The translations under genes were made by a program, and so were the position numbers. A model generated the notes under the pieces. The model saw only the letters and a program-made list of their open reading frames with translations. It was not told the origin of the DNA and ran no database searches. A stretch of DNA of 64,000 nucleotides from Longimicrobium sp. (GTDB lineage: Bacteria; Gemmatimonadota; Gemmatimonadetes; Longimicrobiales; Longimicrobiaceae), in the NCBI RefSeq assembly GCF_035474595.1, contig NZ_DATIND010000107.1, positions 62,001 through 126,000 on the forward strand, read 5' to 3'. Shown piece after piece: positions 51,402 to 58,900 of this stretch. Within the stretch, counting starts at the first letter, position 1. Each line of letters starts with the position of its first letter.

Positions 51402-51433
51402 CGGAAGTGCGTGAGTGCGGAAGTGCGGGAGTG
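51402..51433. repeat. D-family tandem repeat after secF
   Basis: GGAAGTGCGTGAGTGCGGAA then GTGCGGGAGTGC, purine-rich, three bases past the stop codon. Confidence 0.7.
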
Positions 51434-51464
51434 CGCTTCCGGTGAAACCATCGGGCAGTTGCGC

Positions 51465-51501
51465 AGCGGGCCGCCGCGGATACCTTCCGCGGCGGCCCGC
51501 T
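51465..51501 (+). terminator. Terminator after secDF
   Basis: AGCGGGCCGCCGCGGA-TACCT-TCCGCGGCGGCCCGCT, a 16-bp perfect stem, followed by GTCGTTCTG. Confidence 0.85.
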
Positions 51502-51558
51502 GTCGTTCTGGGGGAATTGGATGATGTCGGCGATGAGCGACTCCAAGGGTCGGAAAAT

Positions 51559-51607
51559 GCGACTCAAGTCGCGGCTACAACGGCACGCAGTCCGCCTGCG
51601 TGGACTT
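51559..51607. repeat. H-family repeat, single unit upstream of tatD
   Basis: GCGACTCAAGTCGC stem, GGCTACAACGGCACGC link, AGTCCGC-CTGC-GTGGACT stem (one GT wobble). Stem sequences differ from 3311 yet stay paired. Confidence 0.7.
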
Positions 51608-51644
51608 CCCGGATGACGCACATCTGCCAGTTACGGCGAGTTCA

Positions 51645-51668
51645 GCGCACTCACGCACTTCCGCACTT
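51645..51668. repeat. D-family repeat before tatD
   Basis: CGCACTCACGCACTTCCGCA then CTTC, pyrimidine-rich and ending six bases before ATG 51674. Confidence 0.65.
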
Positions 51669-51673
51669 CTCCC

Positions 51674-52447
51674 ATGCAGCTGATCGATTCCCACGCGCAC
51701 CTGGCCGACGAGCGCATCCTTCCCGATGTCGAGGCGGTGGTGGAGCGGGCGCGGGCGGCGGGGCTGGCCGGCATCGTCACCATCGCCACGGATGCGGAGG
51801 ACGCGCGGACGAACCTCGAGCTGGCGGAGCGCTTCGGCTGCGTCTGGTCCACCGCGGGGATCCATCCGCACGCGGCCAGCACCTCGTCGGAAGAGACGCT
51901 GGCGGCGGTGCGGGAGATGGCGATGCATCCGCGCGTCGTCGCGCTCGGGGAGACAGGGCTCGACTACCACTACGACTTCTCGCCGCGCGAGGTGCAGCGC
52001 GCCAACTTCGCGCGGCACCTGGAGCTGGCGCGGGAGACGGGGCTGCCGGTGATCGTCCACTCGCGCGAGTCGGACGACGACCTGCGCGCCATCCTGCGCG
52101 AGGCGGGGCGGGGAACCGTCGGCGTGCTGCACTCCTTCTCCAGCGGCCGCGAGCTGCTGGAAGAGGCGCTGGAGATGGGGTGGTACGCCTCGTTCTCGGG
52201 GATGATCACCTTCAAGAAGTTCGAGGGCGCCGACTTCGTCCGCATCGTTCCCGCCGACCGCATCATGGTGGAGACGGACACCCCGTACCTGGCCCCCGTC
52301 CCCCATCGCGGCAAGACGAACGAGCCGGCCTTCGTCACCCACGTGGCCCGCCGCGCCGCCGAGCTCCGCGGCGAGGACGCGGAGGCGTTCGCCGCGCGGA
52401 CGCTGGCGAACACGCGCCGGTTCTACGGGAGAATGTCGCTCTCCTGA
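51674..52447 (+). CDS. tatD: TatD-family metal-dependent hydrolase
   Basis: 257 residues, TIM-barrel nuclease or deaminase-like superfamily. Metal ligands and motifs: LIDSHAHLADER (His-x-His at residues 6-8), ALGETGLDYHYDFS (Glu), GLPVIVHSRESDDD (His), GVLHSFSSGRELLE (His) and IMVETDTPYLAPVP (Asp). Usually a 3'-5' exonuclease acting in DNA repair or turnover, cytoplasmic. Its 3' end is represented a second time inside the 53132 chimera. ATG 51674 follows the D repeat. Despite the name, not part of Tat secretion. Confidence 0.95.
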   Translation: MQLIDSHAHLADERILPDVEAVVERARAAGLAGIVTIATDAEDARTNLELAERFGCVWSTAGIHPHAASTSSEETLAAVREMAMHPRVVALGETGLDYHYDFSPREVQRANFARHLELARETGLPVIVHSRESDDDLRAILREAGRGTVGVLHSFSSGRELLEEALEMGWYASFSGMITFKKFEGADFVRIVPADRIMVETDTPYLAPVPHRGKTNEPAFVTHVARRAAELRGEDAEAFAARTLANTRRFYGRMSLS

Positions 52448-52616
52448 CCGCCGGGTGCGCTTGCCGTCTCCAGGCGCGCACCTTCGGCCACAGCGGCGCC
52501 CAACATTGCCGGGGAGGTGAGCCCGCCGCGTTAGGTTCCTCTTGCCGGAATGTACTTGACGACAGAATCTTCTACTGGAGCCGGTTGCGGGAACCGTTCA
52601 CACCCCGGAGGGAGCC

Positions 52617-52871
52617 ATGAAGAAGCTGCACCTGGAGCCTGGCGATCTGCACGTCGAGTCGTTCGAGCCGGTCGCGGATCCCGCGCCGCGCCGCGGCACG
52701 GTGGCGGCGCGCGAGCTCACGGAAGCCACGTGCAACCAGTTCACCTGCGGCAATACCTGCGATCCCAACGACTTCAGCTGCAATGGCCAGGTGACGTGCT
52801 ACGGGCCGCGCTGCCCCGCCAGCGCGTATCCCACCTGCTTCCCCGTGTGCCACACCGGCGACATCTGCTGA
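52617..52871 (+). CDS. Leader-bearing Cys-rich peptide 5 (orphan RiPP-like precursor)
   Basis: 84 residues. MKKLHLEPGDLHVESFEPV, with RGTVAA ten residues after SF; the first half of the leader is more divergent (EPGD instead of xLEx). Core ELTEATCNQFTCGNTCDPND, then FSCNGQVTCYGPRCPASAYP, then TCFPVCHTGDIC: nine cysteines, six after Ser/Thr. GGAGGGAGCC precedes ATG 52617. Terminator follows. It lies in the first copy of the tatD-mutL interval; the second copy (53273-54606) does not contain a recognisable homologue. Confidence 0.73.
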   Translation: MKKLHLEPGDLHVESFEPVADPAPRRGTVAARELTEATCNQFTCGNTCDPNDFSCNGQVTCYGPRCPASAYPTCFPVCHTGDIC

Positions 52872-52882
52872 CGCGTGGCTTT

Positions 52883-52917
52883 GCCGGCGCGGCGGAAGTA
52901 CCCTCCGCCGCGCCGGC
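52883..52917 (+). terminator. Terminator after peptide gene 5
   Basis: GCCGGCGCGGCGG-AAGTACCCT-CCGCCGCGCCGGC, a 13-bp perfect stem 12 bases after the stop. Confidence 0.8.
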
Positions 52918-53131
52918 AGCATCCTGCCCATCTCTGCCACACCGGCGAACTCTCCGGGTCGCCATCGGGAGCCATCGGGCGCGGTCTGTCGTCTGCCGCG
53001 CGCGGCGTCGTCCGCGTTCCCCTCGCATCGATCTCCCACACGGTTCCGCAAGACTTTCCGCGGCTCGCCCACGCGGTTAGCTTCTCACCCGAATCCAAGC
53101 CGAACGCTCCGCCGAACGACCGGTCTGCCGA

Positions 53132-53272
53132 ATGCCGCGCCGCATCCACATCCTCCCCGAGAAGCTCGCCAACCAGATCGCCGCCGGGAAGGTGGTGGAG
53201 CGGCCTGCGTTCGCGGCGCGGACGCTGGCCAACACACGCCGGTTCTACGGGAAGATGGCCGGACCGCGCTGA
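53132..53272 (+). pseudogene. Chimeric mutL 5' / tatD 3' remnant (46 codons, in frame)
   Basis: Codons 1-26 (MPRRIHILPEKLANQIAAGK, then VVERPA) match the mutL start at 54607 nearly base for base, with G-to-A (E20K) and a silent change. Codons 27-46 (FAARTLANTRRFYGKMAGPR) match the tatD C-terminus. The join is at GCG-TTCG, where the two genes share a few bases. Upstream the chimera also resembles the mutL leader (GTTAGCTTCTCACCCGAA vs. TCTAGCTTCACCCC). Exactly the junction expected from a tandem duplication. Whether the 46-residue peptide is made is unknown; it is too short to function as either parent. Confidence 0.85.
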
Positions 53273-53363
53273 CGGAATTCTGTACACTTGCGCACGCATT
53301 TCCAACGTTTACCTTTTCCGCTGATTCCAGGAATATCGCCCACCTGTTCCAGCGGCGGTTTTC

Positions 53364-53876
53364 GTGCGCACCGATTCTGGCGATCACGATCTCGTTGCCG
53401 CGCGGGGTGAAGCGCTTTTCTGCGTCCTCATCTCACGGGAGCATCCCACGCGCGGATTCCTATTCGACATCCCGCGACACCTCGGGGAGAAAAAGCGATC
53501 CGTCGACTACTTTGTCGAGGTGCTGGAATCGGGGGATCTGCTTTCGTACTTCTTCGTTCAGGTAAAGACGACCAGGCGGGGGTACACGCGCGATGGGCGA
53601 AGGCTCAAGGTGCGGGTAAGCCGCTCCGATATCGAACGCCTTGCCAGCTATCCCGCTCCGGCCTATGTAGTGGGAATCGATGAAGTCGCCGAACGTGGTT
53701 ACATTGTGTCGGTGGGGAGCGGAACGGGCGGAGCCTTCTCGTCGATCTGCACGGATTACCCGCTCATACCGGAGATTCTCGCGACTCTCCGGGACGAGGT
53801 AGAGGCGTACTGGCGATCGAAGGACCGATCCGTGTTCCGGTCGGAACTGGCCGACCCGCGTTGGAGGGAGGAATGA
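53364..53876 (+). CDS. DUF4365-like protein, first of a pair
   Basis: 170 residues from GTG 53364. A restriction-endonuclease-like core is suggested by DYFVEVLESGDLLSYFFVQV then KTTRRGYTRDGRRLKVRVSR (E...Q-V-K pattern of DUF4365), with ERLASYPAPAYVVGIDEVAE after it. Soluble. Overlaps the second gene by four bases (ATGA). Both are less GC-rich than their surroundings and sit exactly in the second copy of the duplicated tatD-mutL interval. Function unknown; DUF4365 proteins are often found in variable islands. Confidence 0.65.
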   Translation: MRTDSGDHDLVAARGEALFCVLISREHPTRGFLFDIPRHLGEKKRSVDYFVEVLESGDLLSYFFVQVKTTRRGYTRDGRRLKVRVSRSDIERLASYPAPAYVVGIDEVAERGYIVSVGSGTGGAFSSICTDYPLIPEILATLRDEVEAYWRSKDRSVFRSELADPRWREE

Positions 53877-54349
53877 AGAGGAGCCTGCGGGAGTTTCTCG
53901 CAACGCGTGCCGAGAACCTGGCGTTCATTCACCTCACCCGTCGAAACGATCTGGTGGTGAACCGCGTTGCGTCGCCCGATGCCGGTGTGGATTTCCTGGT
54001 GACGGTGACCCGCGACGGGGTTCCGACCGGGCGGATGTTCGGCGTGCAGGTAAGGGCGCGCGAGGGTTCCGTCGCACGGGCGGCGGATCTCGAGGCCTTC
54101 ATCGAGCCGGTGCAGGCCGGGTCCGTTGCCGACGCGACTATCCCCTTCTGCGTCTTCGTCTTCACGATGTCGGACGATCGGGGATATTTCCGCTGGTTGA
54201 AGGAGCCCGCGGTGGGCGCGCGCAGAAAACCCGTGCTGCGGGCCGCGAGCGGGATCGGATGGAGTGACCTGGATCGGGACGCCCTGGACAGGATCGTCGA
54301 TGCCGTGGATTCATGGTACGAAGCGCAGCAGCATCCGCAGGCCGCGTGA
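53873..54349 (+). CDS. DUF4365-like protein, second of a pair
   Basis: 158 residues: MKRSLREFLATRAENLAFIH, TRRNDLVVNRVASPDAGVDF, LVTVTRDGVPTGRMFGVQVR, then a C-terminal helix. The D-x-G-x-D-F...Q-V-[KR] pattern parallels its upstream neighbour and suggests a related nuclease-like fold (catalytic Asp and Gln; the usual Lys is Arg). The overlapping start (ATGA) suggests coupled translation and a heteromer. No methylase, helicase or other defence gene lies near. Confidence 0.6.
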   Translation: MKRSLREFLATRAENLAFIHLTRRNDLVVNRVASPDAGVDFLVTVTRDGVPTGRMFGVQVRAREGSVARAADLEAFIEPVQAGSVADATIPFCVFVFTMSDDRGYFRWLKEPAVGARRKPVLRAASGIGWSDLDRDALDRIVDAVDSWYEAQQHPQAA

Positions 54350-54532
54350 ATCATCCGGAACAGATTTCTTCGACGCCTTCCGCATCTTCGGAGGGCGTTC
54401 GTCGTTCAGGAATCTCCGTCTCGACGACTGCGCTGAACGGGCCGCGGGGGGGAAGGTGGATGCGCACCGCCTCTTGGAGCGAGCCTCACGGCCGCGGCGT
54501 CGGGGGAGCATCGGCGGCGCGAAGTCAAGCCG

Positions 54533-54561
54533 TTGACCCGCCCGGCGCGCCGGTCTAGCTT
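54533..54561 (+). promoter_or_regulatory. Promoter for mutL
   Basis: TTGACC, 17-base spacer, TAGCTT, 46 bases before ATG 54607. The degraded copy upstream of the chimera (53050-53083) keeps TAGCTT but has no clear -35. Confidence 0.6.
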
Positions 54562-54606
54562 CACCCCGCTGAAACCGAACTTCGCCCGAACCGCCGCCGT
54601 TCCGGA

Positions 54607-56442
54607 ATGCCGCGCCGCATCCACATCCTCCCCGAGAAGCTCGCCAACCAGATCGCCGCCGGGGAGGTGGTGGAGCGGCCCGCGTCCGTCGTGAAGGAGC
54701 TGGTCGAGAACGCGCTGGACGCAGGCGCGCAGCGCATCGAGATCACCGTCCGCAACGGCGGGAAGACGGAGATCCGCGTGGCCGACGACGGGCACGGGAT
54801 GGGGCGGGAGGATGCGCTCCTCTCCGTGGACCGCCACGCGACCAGCAAGATCCGCAACGAGGCGGACCTGGCCGCCATCCGCACCCTCGGCTTCCGCGGC
54901 GAGGCGCTGCCGTCCATCGCCTCGGTGTCCCGCTTCGCCATCGAGACGGCGGAGCGCGAGGGCGACGGGACGCGGGTAATGGTGACCGGCGGGCAGATCG
55001 CCGGAGTGGAGGACTGCGCGCGGCGCCGGGGGACGACGGTGTCGGTGCGCAGCCTTTTCTTCAACGTTCCCGCGCGCGCCAAGTTCCTGCGCTCCACCGC
55101 CGCCGAGAACCGCGCCGTCGGCGAGGTGGTGACGACGCTCGCGCTCGCGCAGCCGCAGGTGGCGTTCTCGCTGGATTCGGGCGGGCGCGACGTGCTGGCG
55201 CTTCCCACGGCGGCGACGGTGGGGGAGCGCATCTCCGCGATCTGGGGCGGCGACGCGGCGGGCGAGCTGATCCCCGTCGCCCATCGCGACGGGAGCGTGG
55301 CCGTCACCGGGCTGGTGCAGCGGCCGCACAGCTCGCGGCCGGGCGGGCGCAAGGCGTACCTGTTCGTGAACGGCCGCGCCTTCACCGACCGCTACCTGGT
55401 GAAAGCCGTCGACCGCGCGTACCGGACGACAATCCCGCAGGGCGTGTATCCCTCCCTCTTCCTCTTCCTGGAAGTGCCGGACGGCGAGGTGGACGTGAAC
55501 GTGCACCCCGCCAAGGCCGAGGTGCGCTTCCGCGACCGCATCGGCGTGGAGCGCGCGATCGAGGAGGGGGTGCGCGCCGCGCTGTCGGGGCTGGAGAGCA
55601 CGCCCAGCATCGGGATGCGCGCCGCGGCGGAGGAGCCGGAGCGGGCGCCGTACGGGGCGCCGGAGGGATTCGGCGTCCGCCGTGTGCGCGAGGCGGCGGT
55701 GCCGTTCGGCGCGGCGGCGGTCCCATCGCCGGCGGATGCGGGGCCGTCCGCGGCCGGGGAGCCGTTCGAGCCGCAGATGGCGCTGTTCGTCACCGGTGGC
55801 GGCGCGCCCGTGGCGCCGTCCGCCGAGCCCGCGCAGGCCGTCGCCGCGGCGGAGCTGATCGGCCCGGCGGCGATGATGTGGCAGGTGCACAACACCTACA
55901 TCCTGGCGGAGACGCGCACGGGGCTCATCCTGGTGGACCAGCACTCGGCGCACGAGCGGGTGCTGTACGAGGAGATCGTGCGCGGCTTCGACGGCGGCGA
56001 GTCGTCCAGCCAGCGGCTCCTCTTTCCCATCACCCTGCGCCTTTCACCCGCCGAGTTCGCCATCGTGGAGCAGGTGCGCGGCGTGCTGGAGCGCGCGGGG
56101 TTCGAGGTGGAGCCGTTCGGCGGGCGGGCGATCATCGTGCACTCCGTTCCCAATCCCCATCCCTACTTCGACGCGGAACGGTGTCTGCGCGAGATGATCG
56201 CGGAGCTGACGACCGGCTCGCCGCTGGTGGACAGCGCGCGCACGCAGCACCAGCGGATTGCGCTGACCATGGCGTGCAAGGGCGCCATCAAGGCCGGGCA
56301 GAAGCTGACGCAGCGGGAGATGACGGAGCTGTTCGACCGCCTGTTCGCCACCGAGCTGCCGTATCACGACATCCACGGGCGGCCGACGGTGATCCAGCTG
56401 TCGATTTCCGAGCTGCATCGCCGGTTTGGGCGGAGTGGATGA
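54607..56442 (+). CDS. mutL: DNA mismatch repair protein MutL
   Basis: 611 residues. GHKL ATPase N-terminus: IAAGEVVERPASVVKELVEN, LDAGAQRIEITVRNGGKTEI and TLGFRGEALPSIASV. The linker (about 330-415) is Pro/Ala-rich. C-terminal dimer domain with the endonuclease motif VDQHSAHERVLYEE (canonical DQHAxxERxxxE with Ala to Ser) and HDIHGRPTVIQL, so it is the nicking type of MutL rather than the E. coli type; zinc-site Cys of other MutLs is replaced. Acts with MutS in mismatch repair. Its first 26 codons are duplicated in the chimera at 53132. Confidence 0.96.
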   Translation: MPRRIHILPEKLANQIAAGEVVERPASVVKELVENALDAGAQRIEITVRNGGKTEIRVADDGHGMGREDALLSVDRHATSKIRNEADLAAIRTLGFRGEALPSIASVSRFAIETAEREGDGTRVMVTGGQIAGVEDCARRRGTTVSVRSLFFNVPARAKFLRSTAAENRAVGEVVTTLALAQPQVAFSLDSGGRDVLALPTAATVGERISAIWGGDAAGELIPVAHRDGSVAVTGLVQRPHSSRPGGRKAYLFVNGRAFTDRYLVKAVDRAYRTTIPQGVYPSLFLFLEVPDGEVDVNVHPAKAEVRFRDRIGVERAIEEGVRAALSGLESTPSIGMRAAAEEPERAPYGAPEGFGVRRVREAAVPFGAAAVPSPADAGPSAAGEPFEPQMALFVTGGGAPVAPSAEPAQAVAAAELIGPAAMMWQVHNTYILAETRTGLILVDQHSAHERVLYEEIVRGFDGGESSSQRLLFPITLRLSPAEFAIVEQVRGVLERAGFEVEPFGGRAIIVHSVPNPHPYFDAERCLREMIAELTTGSPLVDSARTQHQRIALTMACKGAIKAGQKLTQREMTELFDRLFATELPYHDIHGRPTVIQLSISELHRRFGRSG

Positions 56443-56474
56443 GTGCGGAAGTGCGGAAGTGCGGAAGTGCGGAA
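56443..56474. repeat. D-family tandem repeat after mutL
   Basis: GTGCGGAAGTGCGGAAGTGC then GGAAGTGCGGAA immediately after the stop, purine-rich on the coding strand. Confidence 0.65.
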
Positions 56475-56522
56475 AGTACGATTGAAGCGCTGGCGCGGCA
56501 AACGTCTGAAGGGGGAGGATCG

Positions 56523-57488
56523 ATGAGGCGGATGCTGCTCGGGATCACGCTTGCCACGCTCGCGATTGCCTCGCGCGCTCCGCTGAGTGCGCAGGCGGCG
56601 GACGGGCTGCGTGCGGGCGAGCATGAGGTGGACGTGAACGGCGTGCGGCTGTGGTACCGCGTGGCCGGAGACAGTGCCACCGGCATGCCGCCCGTCGTGT
56701 TCCTGCACGGCGGGCCGGGGCAGGGGAGCTACCACTTCGCCGAGCTGGTGGGGCCGCGGATGGAGCGGTCGCTGCGGATGGTGTACCTGGACCAGCGCGG
56801 GAGCGGGCGCTCGGGTCGGCCGCGCAGCGGCGAATACTCCATGGCGCTGCTGGTCGAGGACGTGGAGGCGCTGCGGCAGGTCCTCGGCGCGCCCAGGATC
56901 GCGCTGGTGGGGCACTCGTTCGGCGGGACGCTGGCGCTGGAGTACGCGGCGAAGTATCCCGAGCACGTCTCCGCGCTGGTGTTCGCGGCGGGGCTGTGGG
57001 ACGCGCCGGGGCAGACGCGGCTGCGCTGCCGGCGGACGATGGAGATGTTTCCCGACGCGGCCCGGCGCGCGCTCGGCGACTCGGCGGCCACGAAGGACCC
57101 GGCCTGCGACTGGTTCTGGAACCAGCCGGAGGCCGAGCGCGAGGCGATGAACAACGCGCTGATGTTCCCCGACTCGGCCGTGCGCATCCGCTTGGACAGC
57201 GTGCAGGCGGCCAGCGGGCAGCGCAACACCGGCGAGCTGGGGAACGCGCTCTTCCGCAGCGGGCTGCTGCAGTACCGCTTCGCCGCGATGCGGCGGCTGA
57301 CCATGCCGGTGCTGGTCATCGCCGGGCGGCACGACGGCGCGGCGGTGGGCGCGGGGCTGCGGGACCTGGCGCGGCAGCTTCCCCACGCGCGCTACGTGGA
57401 GTACGAGAACAGCGGGCACTTCGTCTACCTGGACGAGCCGGACCGCTTCGCGCGCGACGTGAGCGCCTTCGTCTCCTCCCGTCGCTGA
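56523..57488 (+). CDS. Exported alpha/beta hydrolase (proline-iminopeptidase-like)
   Basis: 321 residues. Signal peptide MLLGITLATLAIASRAPLSA with QA after. Fold motifs: PPVVFLHGGPGQGSYHFAEL (HGGPG oxyanion hole, as in S33 peptidases), MVYLDQRGSGRSGRP (DQRG-x-G-x-S) and IALVGHSFGGTLALEYAAKY (nucleophile Ser). Near the C-terminus VIAGRHDGAAVG gives Asp and ENSGHFVYLDEPD gives His. S33-type aminopeptidase or esterase; substrate unknown. GGGGGAGGATCG before ATG 56523. miaA follows 17 bases on. Confidence 0.87.
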   Translation: MRRMLLGITLATLAIASRAPLSAQAADGLRAGEHEVDVNGVRLWYRVAGDSATGMPPVVFLHGGPGQGSYHFAELVGPRMERSLRMVYLDQRGSGRSGRPRSGEYSMALLVEDVEALRQVLGAPRIALVGHSFGGTLALEYAAKYPEHVSALVFAAGLWDAPGQTRLRCRRTMEMFPDAARRALGDSAATKDPACDWFWNQPEAEREAMNNALMFPDSAVRIRLDSVQAASGQRNTGELGNALFRSGLLQYRFAAMRRLTMPVLVIAGRHDGAAVGAGLRDLARQLPHARYVEYENSGHFVYLDEPDRFARDVSAFVSSRR

Positions 57489-57505
57489 ACGGGCGGGCCG
57501 GGGAG

Positions 57506-58507
57506 ATGATGCCGGACGCGCTCGCCATCGTCGGCCCCACCTCGTCGGGGAAGACGGCGCTGTCGGTGGAGGTGGCGCGGCGGCTGGACGGCGAGGTCGT
57601 CTCCATGGACTCGCGCTCCGTCTACCGCGGGATGGACATCGGCACCGCCAAGCCGACCGCGGAGGAGCGCGGCGACATCCCCCACCACGGCATCGACATC
57701 GCCGACCCTTCCGAGCGCTTCAACGCGGCGCGGTGGGCGCGGTACGCGCGGGAGAAGATCGCGGAGATCCGCGGCCGCGGGCGCGTGCCGATGCTGGTGG
57801 GCGGCACGGGCTTCTTTCTGCGCGCGCTGACGGACCCCATCTTCCGGGAGCCGGAGCTGGATCCCGCGCGCCGCGCCGAGCTTTCCCGCGAGTTGGAGGC
57901 GCTCCCGGACGAGGAGCTGCACCGCCGGCTGGCGGAGGTGGACCCAGAGTCCGCCGCGCGGCTGCGCGACTGGGGCGGGCGGCAGCGGCTGCTGCGCGCG
58001 CTGGAGGTGCCGCTGCTGACCGGAAAGCCGCTCCCCTGGTGGCACCGCAACTCGCCGCCGGAGGCGCCGGGCGTGCCGGTGCTCGCGTTCGTGCTCGACG
58101 TGCCGCGCGAGCGGGTCTACGCGACCGTGAACGCGCGCGTGGACGGGATGGTCGATGCCGGCCTGATCGACGAGGTGCGCGGGCTGGTGGCGAAGTACGG
58201 CGAGGACGCGCCGGGGCTGAACGCGCACGGCTACGCGGAGCTGATCCCGTATCTGCGCGGCGAGCGGACGCTGGACGAGGCGCTGGAACTGGTGCGGAAG
58301 AACACCCGCGCCTACACCAAGCGGCAGCAGACCTGGAACCGCACGCAGCTCCCCGCCGGGGCCATCCACGTGGACGCCACGCGCCCGCGCGCCGAGCTGG
58401 CGGACGAGATCGCCGCCGCCTGGCGCGCCGCCGTTGGACCGCAGGGGGGTGCGGCGGGTACGCCAGACCCTGGATCGTCACACCCCGGGTCGGCCGGCGG
58501 CGTGTGA
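57506..58507 (+). CDS. miaA: tRNA dimethylallyltransferase
   Basis: 333 residues. Adds a dimethylallyl group to A37 of tRNAs that read UNN codons. Walker-like AIVGPTSSGKTALSVEVARR, VVSMDSRSVYRGMDIGTAKP, VPMLVGGTGFFLRALTDPIF and GLIDEVRGLVAKYG, with YTKRQQTWNRTQ at the end. All classic MiaA motifs. Tail of about 20 residues beyond the family's end is Gly/Ser/Pro-rich. Start ATG 57506 (or 57509), with GGGGAG just upstream. Probably co-transcribed with the hydrolase. Confidence 0.95.
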   Translation: MMPDALAIVGPTSSGKTALSVEVARRLDGEVVSMDSRSVYRGMDIGTAKPTAEERGDIPHHGIDIADPSERFNAARWARYAREKIAEIRGRGRVPMLVGGTGFFLRALTDPIFREPELDPARRAELSRELEALPDEELHRRLAEVDPESAARLRDWGGRQRLLRALEVPLLTGKPLPWWHRNSPPEAPGVPVLAFVLDVPRERVYATVNARVDGMVDAGLIDEVRGLVAKYGEDAPGLNAHGYAELIPYLRGERTLDEALELVRKNTRAYTKRQQTWNRTQLPAGAIHVDATRPRAELADEIAAAWRAAVGPQGGAAGTPDPGSSHPGSAGGV

Positions 58508-58527
58508 GCGGGGCCCCCGCCGGCGAC

Positions 58528-58678
58528 AGGTGAATGGAATTCACCTGCAACACCAGCACGAAGTCCCTCCGGGACTGCAGCCATGTATCCACGCAGGAGC
58601 ATGGCCGGCGCATCGAGGTCACCGCCCGCAGTCGCGCAGCGACTTTGTGCTTTTGTTGCCCCCGAATTCATTCGGGGC
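58528..58678. repeat. H-family repeat, inverted doublet
   Basis: Left unit AGGTGAAT-G-GAATTCACCT, TGCAACACCAGCACGA, AGTCCC-TCC-GGGACT; right unit AGTCGC-GCA-GCGACT, TTGTGCTTTTGTTGCC, CCCGAATTCATTCGGG. Same layout as 1026-1223, with changed but still palindromic first stems. Together with the A half that follows, it fills 58508-58900. Confidence 0.75.
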
Positions 58679-58710
58679 ATGCATGGCGGACTCCGCGCGT
58701 CTTCGATGCC

Positions 58711-58794
58711 GACGTGCGAGACGAGTATGGATCCTTCGGCCTGCAAATGATTGTGCGGCTACGGATTGCGGTGTGGCGGGCTCAGGATGACGTC
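58711..58794. repeat. A-family repeat, half element
   Basis: Right half only: GACGTGCGAGACGAGTATGG, ATCCTTCGGCCTGC, ending GGCTCAGGATGACGTC. No left half present. Confidence 0.75.
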
Positions 58795-58900
58795 ATCTCT
58801 GTCATCGCTCCCATCGGAGGCGGATTACCGTGGGTGACGTCTCTCCAGAGGCATTCCTCGTGATACCTGGCACTGGGCACTCGGCACTGGGCACTATCCC

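Noticed and set aside
53132-53272. The 46-codon chimera as a functional gene
   Set aside because: It holds only fragments of MutL and TatD and fits the junction of a tandem duplication.
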